From assembly GCA_050084985.1 (NCBI GenBank), contig JBITNC010000001.1, positions 143,406,001 to 143,470,000 on the forward strand: a stretch of 64,000 nt of DNA, in the 5' to 3' direction. Of the stretch, positions 57,481 to 64,000 are shown piece after piece. This stretch comes from Nageia nagi (Eukaryota; Pinophyta). The translations under genes were made by a program, and so were the position numbers. The notes beneath the pieces were generated by a model. The model was not told where the DNA came from. It did no database searches and was given only the letters and a program-made list of their open reading frames with translations. The first letter of the stretch is position 1, and every line of letters begins with the position of its first letter.

Positions 57481-58033
57481 AGAAAACCTATAACTCCCTT
57501 CTATTTCTTCACCCATTAGTCTCAACTCAAAACTATAATGCAAGGAAAAAGTGGTGCTTAGGTTGGATGACTTTAGCAATATTCCATACATAACTACATG
57601 TTGTTATCTCATCCACATCTATGTATAATATGTCTAAGTATTAAATAATGAATTATTATGCATGTACTTCAATAATAATGAAAAGCATTTGAATTATCCT
57701 CCTATAGGTATAGCAACCTTTCAAAAATAATTATGCATATGAAGAAATAATTATATGCATGCCCATTAAATCACAAAAAATTAATTACATTTTTCCTATT
57801 TGAACCATTTTACATAAATTATAAATTAAAACCTTTATGTTTTTAATAAACTTTGAATGCTTAATAATCCATTGAAATTATTCCTAGGCCTTTGTATTTT
57901 TTGATAACAAAGAAGTTAGAGATTTTTCTAGTTTTAATTTTATTTTGAACAATCTGATCATTTATATTCATAGTTTAGGATCTTATAATTTTTTTATTAG
58001 ATACTATTAGTTTACTAATATCTTTTTTTCTTG
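57481..58033. other. No recognised feature
   Basis: AT-rich spacer before the CACTA region. No motif found on either strand. Confidence 0.45.
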
Positions 58034-58530
58034 AAATTGGGAATTAGGTTAGTGACTTGGATTATATCATTATATCAAGGCATGGGAGGATTAATGTGTC
58101 ATCAGATGCAAATATTCAATTACCACTATCTTAGCACTAGAGGCTTGTTAGGAGTGATGTATCATTTGATTCAAAAGAGTTACCTACACTAGTTCTTAGG
58201 AGGTCAAGGAATGATGTGTCATTTGATTTAGAAGAGTTACCTACATGAGTTCCTAAGAGGCTGAGAAATGATGTGTAATCTAATTTAGATCTGGAGATAT
58301 TCCTATAGGTCTTGTGAGGAGTGATGTATCATCCAATGAGGATGTGGTAAGATAAATGTTATTATGTATGTCATAGAAATGTAAGATCATTTAAATTCTC
58401 ACTTTCATGATATTATTTGTAATATTTAACTCTATTTTATGATTAATGTTGCAGGAACAAAATGTGCAAAGGATAAATGAGTCATCCTGATCATAAAAAT
58501 ATGATGATCATCATAAAGTAATTACTTAGG
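58034..58530 (+). pseudogene. Spliced ORF with 57-bp (19-residue) internal repeats
   Basis: The plus-strand frame after an AATTAG acceptor gives VSDLDYIISRHGRINVSSD and then repeated units RSDVSFDSKELPTLVLRRS, RNDVSFDLEELPT, RLRNDV and RSDVSSNEDVV, starting at 58,150, 58,207, 58,264 and about 58,318. The exon ends GTG|GTAAGATA at about 58,350. An intron to TTGCAG at about 58,454 leads to EQNVQRINESS. The family is unknown. It lies in the same orientation as, and upstream of, the SET-like ORF and the transposase; whether all belong to one transcription unit is not known. A few TAG codons interrupt it. Confidence 0.55.
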
Positions 58531-58715
58531 ATCAAAATTTAAATTAATTTTTGATTTCTTATATATTGAATCAAATACTATAAAACTAAATAAAATCAAT
58601 ATGTAGATCCAATAGATAAAGATAAAGTAATATGTAGGTCCATCAGATGAAGTTAGAATAATGTATATAAGAATAAGGCTTTAAAATTAAATTCATCAAT
58701 TATTAATTGATGTAT

Positions 58716-59419
58716 GTTCTAGTGCACATGAAGATCCAGTTGATCTACCATAGGAGGATGTTCATGATTTTAATTTTATGCACATGTTCTAAAAACTACA
58801 ACTTAAATATCAACACACATATGATAGTGGGGCATTTGATACATGGCTAGTTGAAATGCATTTTCCAAAGGATTATGAGGTCTTTGTTTATTGTGATCAT
58901 AAATATAGGATCAAACCATATAGAAAGTCCTTTATATATGGTTTATTTATACATAGAATTTTGGTTTTTGCTCTAGGTTTTACGATAGAGTCATTGATGT
59001 CATTTTGTGGGCTAGTTTACACAATAGTGGATTGGAAATAATTATCATAATATATGTACAATATATCCATATATGGAATATGTGCATATGATTTTGATAT
59101 TCCATGTTCAAAGAATTCAAAAATCCTATGCATTGATGGTCGACCAAAAATACAAGGAAACATAACAAGATACATAAACAATTATGTAGGTGAGGAATGA
59201 GAACCAAATTACGAATTTTACCAATGTACTAGTGATAAAGAATACTTCATGGGTGGAAAAATGAGTAATTATACATTTATTTTTCCTATTAAAACTCTTA
59301 GTGTTGATGATGAGTTATTAGTTCATTATAATTATAGGACACCTCCTCCAAGATATAAGGCACAAGGTTTGGAATTAGAAGATGATCATAATGTAGTAAT
59401 TCATCCAAGAGTAAAGTAA
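58716..59419 (+). pseudogene. SET-domain-like ORF upstream of the CACTA transposase
   Basis: Plus-strand frame: AFDTWLVEMHFPKDYEVFVY, then KSFIYGLFIHRILVFALGFT and IESLMSFCGLVYTIVDW, comparable with the SET opening 'GlGvfA...I..G..i..Y.Gevi'. After a short break come LCIDGRPKIQGNITRYINNY, EPNYEFYQC and then FIFPIKTLSVDDELLVHYNY. These line up with SET motifs 'iDg...GNi.RfINh....pN' and 'i..g.ELl.dYny'. Ends at TAA 59,417-59,419. SET domains are usually protein lysine methyltransferases. The NH..C substrate-pocket residues are not conserved (INNY), so activity is doubtful even before decay. A rare partner for a CACTA element; capture of a host fragment is the simplest explanation. Confidence 0.5.
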
Positions 59420-62214
59420 AAAATAAAAACAAAAATTAATATATTATTGATGTGTATGAATGGATGTATCAATTTGTATGTATGGATCATTTTTATGTAT
59501 GGATGTATCAAATTACATGTATGGATCATGTGTATCAATTGATGTTTCAAAATAGTCTACACTTGTTACACTTATTTTTTATTTTGAATTAATGTTTTAT
59601 AAAAACTAATTTAATAGGTACATGATCAAAATATAATAAATAGTCATTTTGAGCACTCAAAATGATAACTATTACACCAACATTGCATCAAAATAATATA
59701 ATTAGGAGAGATAAGAAGATATTACAAAGAGCATGGAACTATGAATAATAAGCACAGTTTATGTTTGTACTAGATCCAACAACTCCTATTAAAATATATA
59801 TGTGGGATTCAAGCATTTATGATGACAAATTTAGAGAGGATAATATTGGTGATGATGATGATGATAATAATAATTATGAAGAAAATAGAATTGATGGTTT
59901 ACTTGAGTCCCTCTATTGATCCTACTTCTAATGAACATAAAAGCCAAATTTGGATAATCAAATAAAAGTTTCACTACTCTTATGAGGTATGATTTATTTT
60001 ATTTTATGATTTTTCAATTTATATTAAATTAACTACATAATTTGATTTTCATTTGTATTATAGGTTACTAACAACAAAGTTATTTCCAAGTGATAATGTC
60101 ATCCTATATTTGTACAAAAAGGCATGTGACATTTTGAAGGATGTAGGGGTGGAGTATAATTCATACCATGCTTGTATTAATGATTGTATATTGTATAGAG
60201 GAGAATAATATGATACAAAGAATTAATATCCAAAGTGTCATGAAAAAAGATACCATGAAAAAGGGAAAAAATCCTTAAAAGATTGTTGTCCATATGCCAA
60301 TCATTTTTGGTGAAAATATTTTGGTGTAAGTCACTTGTAGAATTAATGGAATGGTTTGTGAGAAATAGAAGTGAAGAATGTGTATTGTGTATACCTACAT
60401 ATATTAAAGCAATGAAATATATAGATGAAAAGTGACCTAAAAATTTAAATATGGACCTAGGAGTATCAGATTAGGTTTAGCAATTGATGATGTCAATCCA
60501 TTTTCAAACCAAACATCCAATTATTTGTGTTTACCTATTGTTATAATCAATTATAACATAACACTATAGATTTATATATGAAAAGAGCATTTGATGTTGG
60601 TTACTATAGTCCCTAAAAAGAAATAAGTTAAACACATAGGTGTCTATCTTAAACTAGTAATTGATAAGTTGATGCTCTTATTGGAAGGAATTCAATCAGA
60701 AGTCACTAAAATGTTATAGCATAATATGTTAGACTATACATGATTATCTAGGGCTTTCTGTTTGTGAAGGTATGCATATATACACTAGTTTTTACATGTG
60801 CATATTTAAGTTTATAACTACATTAATTATATGCATTATATAATAAAATTATCATAAGTATTCATACAAAAGGTTATCATGCTTGTCCATGGTGTGTGAA
60901 AAATATTCCATCAAGATATTCAATTTAGATGCATAAGATGGAATATATTAACCATAGGAAATATTTGATAATGAATCATTCTTTTCAATAAAAGGGAGCT
61001 TATAGTCAAGTAGATAAAATCCTCATTCTTATTTATGAAGCTCCTATGGATTGGTTCATAAAGTACCAACAAATGGTTGAAAGAGTTAGGAAAAGAGATC
61101 ATGATGAAGGTAATGCTTTAGGGTCAAAGGATGAGATTATTCTTGGAAAAAATGATTTACCCATAGGTGAAATATTATACAATACAATATATTTATAATA
61201 TGTTTATTAATTTTAAAATATGTAGGTTTGTAAAGTTTCAAATTCATAAGTTGACAAATTAAATAATGAATTATTTACATATTTTTAGACATAAATAGAT
61301 TGTCAATATTTAATACAATGGAATATTGGAAGGAGTTGTAAGTGATACATTTAATGGATCCTATGCATATTGTAAAGAATGTTGCATCTTCAATGTATCG
61401 GTATACAATAAGCAAAGAATTAGATATTGATATCATGAGAAATGACTTAAAAGATATCTAAAAAATGAGATCTTTATAGATAACTTACTATCAAGATGGA
61501 AGGAATGAAGTACCTATGATCACATGTCTTATGAAAAAAGATAAATTAGAAAAATTACACAAAGTTATTCAAAACATCAAAACACCAACATCTTATGGAT
61601 CATCTCTAATAATGCATTCAATGCTGATGGTAAAACCATAGGATTCAAGACTCATGATTACCATAACTTCATGAATGTAATGACTTCATATTGTTAATAT
61701 ACTTTTTTGATTGAAATAACTATATTAATATCTTTTATGCAAATTCTTTATGCAACATATTTTTCCAATTGCAATTCATGAGTATGGAAGTCTACCTATT
61801 GATCTTAGATAAGCAATCAATCGACTATCATTATTTTTAATATATGACATGTTATAGTATCACTCTATGAAAAAATTAATATAACATGCATTTATTATTG
61901 TTTTCTAATATTTTATGTATTTTGACATGTTATATTTTTATGAACAGGAGGTTATATTCAAAGGAGATACATGTGGCTACAATCGATAAATGGCATAGAG
62001 AAATTGTTGAAATTATTTGCAAATTAGAAAAAAGAATTATCTTTTAAATTTATAGACATACAAGTGCACCTATTGATCCACCTAGTAGATGATATTGACA
62101 TGGTAGGTGTTATAAGTGTTAAAAATATAATTTTTGTGGAGTGAATTTTAAAAGTACTAAAAGGATTTATTAAATAACATTCACAACCAAAAGGATTTAT
62201 GGGTAAGGGAAACA

Positions 62215-62517
62215 TTGTATATGAATCATTTTTTTTATCCAAGTCAGTATCCTTCCCAAATAGATATTTCTACCCCAAAGATGTGGAATGCAGATAAAGA
62301 TAATAAGAAATTAGAAGGGAAGGTCTTAGACATAGGTGGAACACAATATTCTCTTAAAGGTTTTAACTATGTTTTAGATATGTACATGCATTTTGGATTT
62401 AATTTTATCAATATTAAATTAGTAGATAACAAGTATGTATTATGGCATTATGAATTTACAAATTATTACCTTCATGAATATAAACCAATTTATCATGATG
62501 GATTATGCATGTTATAA
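62215..62517 (+). pseudogene. CACTA ORF, segment between DUF4218 and DUF4216
   Basis: Open for 100 codons: MWNADKDNKKLEGKVLDIGG, then YVLDMYMHFGFNFINIKLVD. It corresponds to the 'AH.YVL.N...v.pyi.eh' linker common in plant CACTA proteins. One of the longest uninterrupted frames left in the window. Confidence 0.7.
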
Positions 62518-62999
62518 AAATTGGATTGAGTTATACCAAACTAAAAGAATGGAAAATGAATAAGAACATACCTTGTTTCATAGATAGAATCAAAGGGGTA
62601 TATCTAGTCTACCTAAAAATATAAGAGAGGAAAATTTACCACAAGAATGTCCAAGTTCATGGATGAAGAATGAAATTGAAATGAAACAATGAGCTATAGG
62701 ACGAGAAATAGATGAAGATGACCAAAATGCATTAAATATCACTATTGGATGTAGTTTTGAGGTAATTATTTTTATTAATATTTTTATAAGACTTTATTTT
62801 TTTATGTAAATATGTGCAAGCACTAATAATATTTTTTTGCACATATATGTAGGCACTTTCTTTCTTTGTAATACAATAATATGGTCAACACTTCAATGTA
62901 GGAAAGAATAATGAGAGAAGAGCAACATTTGATTATGGAGTGATAGTTGATTTTGACTAAGAAAGTCATCCAAGTTAAAGATATATAAACTTGATATAG

Positions 63000-63310
63000 G
63001 AAAAATTAAAATATATTGAAAAAATTCAAGAAATTTTTCAATTGGTTTATAGGCCATTCTAGAGTGTGATATTTAAACGTAAGTGGTTTGATGTACTTGA
63101 TAGAAGAACAATATTGTATGATATACCTAGTGATTACTTTGCAATCGATTGGAAATGTACTTTACTTGATAATAGAGAGCCTTTTATATTACTCCAACAT
63201 TGTAGTCAAATATATTTCATTCCAAATGTTGTAGATGACAAAAATTGATTTGTAATTAAATGGAATCCTAAAGGAAAATATATTGTACATCTTGATGAGG
63301 AAGATAATTT
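63000..63310 (+). pseudogene. CACTA DUF4216 domain
   Basis: Frame 63,066-63,248: IFKRKWFDVLDRRTILYDIP, SDYFAIDWKCTLLDNREPFI, LLQHCSQIYFIPNVVDDKN. After a TGA it reads FVIKWNPKGKYIV. DUF4216 members read 'vFkC.WfDv......d..g...vd........epFilasq..QVfYv.d....w.vv...k'. The domain closes many plant CACTA transposase polyproteins; function unknown. Confidence 0.88.
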
Positions 63311-63496
63311 ATAATGATAATATTGTAATTGATGGATGTTATGTTAATACCATTGGATGGAATATTCCTTGTTATATACTTCTCATATGTATCTTTAACT
63401 TTTCATATGTATATCTTGCTTGTTTCTTATGGTATGATTTATGAACATTTTTGCTTCTTCATTTATGGGATCATATGTATGAATCATCATGATTTG

Positions 63497-63530
63497 GTGT
63501 GTGTGTGTGTGTATGTGTGTGTGTGTGTGT

Positions 63531-63608
<78 letters not shown>
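63497..63608. repeat. (GT)n microsatellite
   Basis: About 56 GT units with two GTAT interruptions near 63,512 and 63,534. The apparent Val-Cys and Thr-His proteins across it are artefacts. Confidence 0.97.
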
Positions 63609-63610
<2 letters not shown>

Positions 63611-64000
63611 AAATTTTTGAAAATGATTTAATATGGTATATTTCATAATTTTTTTTTTTATTTTGTAAATTTTAACATTTTTTATTTGATTGTATTACCT
63701 TAATCATTACTTTTGTGAGAGTTCAATCAGACTCTCATAGGAACTTGATTTCTAAGTTTTGAAGTGGTCTATATCAATACATCTAGAAAGATATGGATCT
63801 CTTTGAGTTAAAAATAATTGATGAGGCTTATAAATTTTTTAGCTATCACATTTAAAATTAAACATAAAACTTGAATTAAGAAAATTGGAGGTATTTTAGA
63901 AATATGAATGTCTAAGATAGTTAAATTTTATAGTAACTATGACTTGAAACTAACTTTTTTACTTGTTTAAGTTTTTTTGATGCAAAATGGTGTCATAACT
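63611..64000. other. Unassigned AT-rich DNA at the window end
   Basis: No motif recognised. Confidence 0.45.

Larger units (their letters stand above)
59690..63320 (+). mobile_element. CACTA (En/Spm) DNA transposon, Tnp2-type transposase region, decayed
   Basis: Plus strand. An acidic exon (DDDDDNNNYEENRIDGLLES, about 59.85 kb) is followed after an intron by the Tnp2 start (60,062): TTKLFPSDNVILYLYKKACD, YNSYHACINDCILYRGE, CPYANHFW. Then RLGLAIDDVNPFSNQTSNYL (Tnp2 'RLGL..DG.NPf'), GYHACPWCVKNI and MEYINHRKYL. Near 61.3-61.6 kb MDPMHIVKNVASSMYRYTI matches 'D.MHiEKNv..nl..tl'. Then KTHDYHNFMNVM, KLEKR and LKGFIK..SQPKGFMGKGNI (DUF4218 region, 61.97-62.25 kb). An open frame at 62,215-62,517 precedes the DUF4216 end. 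Terminal CACTA repeats were not found, so the outer limits are unknown. The SET-like ORF lies just upstream. Confidence 0.85.

Noticed and set aside
63329-63646. Overlapping plus- and minus-strand ORFs rich in Val-Cys and His-Thr
   Set aside because: They are translations of the GT microsatellite.
1-64000. Fungal repeat-induced point mutation as the cause of the decay
   Set aside because: The gene families (PMD, PPR, CACTA with DUF4216, DUF3444) indicate a plant; CG and CHG deamination explains the pattern.

Overview
This window looks like plant nuclear DNA that is very AT-rich and poor in CG dinucleotides. I see no intact protein-coding gene. Plant origin follows from the families present: plant mobile domain (PMD), CACTA Tnp2 with a DUF4216-type end, PLS-type pentatricopeptide (PPR) remnants, a DUF3444 remnant, and Ty3/gypsy elements of plant type. 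The low GC, the large nested elements and the many C-to-T scars would suit a large, heavily methylated genome. Gnetales gymnosperms such as Welwitschia or Gnetum are one guess, which the sequence alone cannot prove. Almost every reading frame is broken, mostly by TAG/TAA/TGA codons at former CAG/CAA/CGA/TGG sites.

Layout, left to right. 0-5.6 kb: three PPR gene remnants, a dispersed repeat, and three successive tandem arrays (about 129, 110 and 57 bp units). 5.6-7.5 kb: fragments of an LTR family (TGTTGA...TCAACA). 7.5-28.8 kb: a giant minus-strand Ty3/gypsy element, E1 (about 13 kb without its insert), with a tRNA-Arg-like primer site, a ribonuclease-H-like domain before the reverse transcriptase, integrase, and an extra unknown ORF after integrase. 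Nested in E1's gag is E2 (18,494-26,665), a complete LTR element with a perfect 5-bp target duplication (CTATG). E2 carries gag on the minus strand and a PMD gene on the plus strand, with no recognisable pol. E1 is itself inserted in the reverse transcriptase gene of E3 (28.8-33.3 kb). 34.3-36.7 kb: E4, a plus-strand fragment with RNase H and integrase. 37.6-49.0 kb: an intron-rich decayed minus-strand gene of unknown family, split by E5 (38,282-47,805; perfect target duplication TGGGA). E5 uses the same LTR family as E3 but has the E2 layout: minus-strand gag, antisense PMD, no pol. 51.0-53.2 kb: a small LTR-gag-LTR element, E6. 54.8-56.45 kb: a degenerate TTAGGG-type telomere-like array interrupted by a 600-bp hairpin. 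56.5-57.5 kb: a DUF3444 remnant. 58.0-63.3 kb: a CACTA-type DNA transposon region preceded by a spliced ORF with 57-bp repeats and a SET-domain-like ORF. 63.5 kb: a GT microsatellite.

The most interesting system is the pair E2/E5. Two LTR retrotransposons with unrelated LTRs have the same non-autonomous design, gag in sense and a plant mobile domain gene in antisense. E3 and E5 look like an autonomous/non-autonomous pair sharing one LTR family. All boundaries, domain assignments and comparisons were made by eye.
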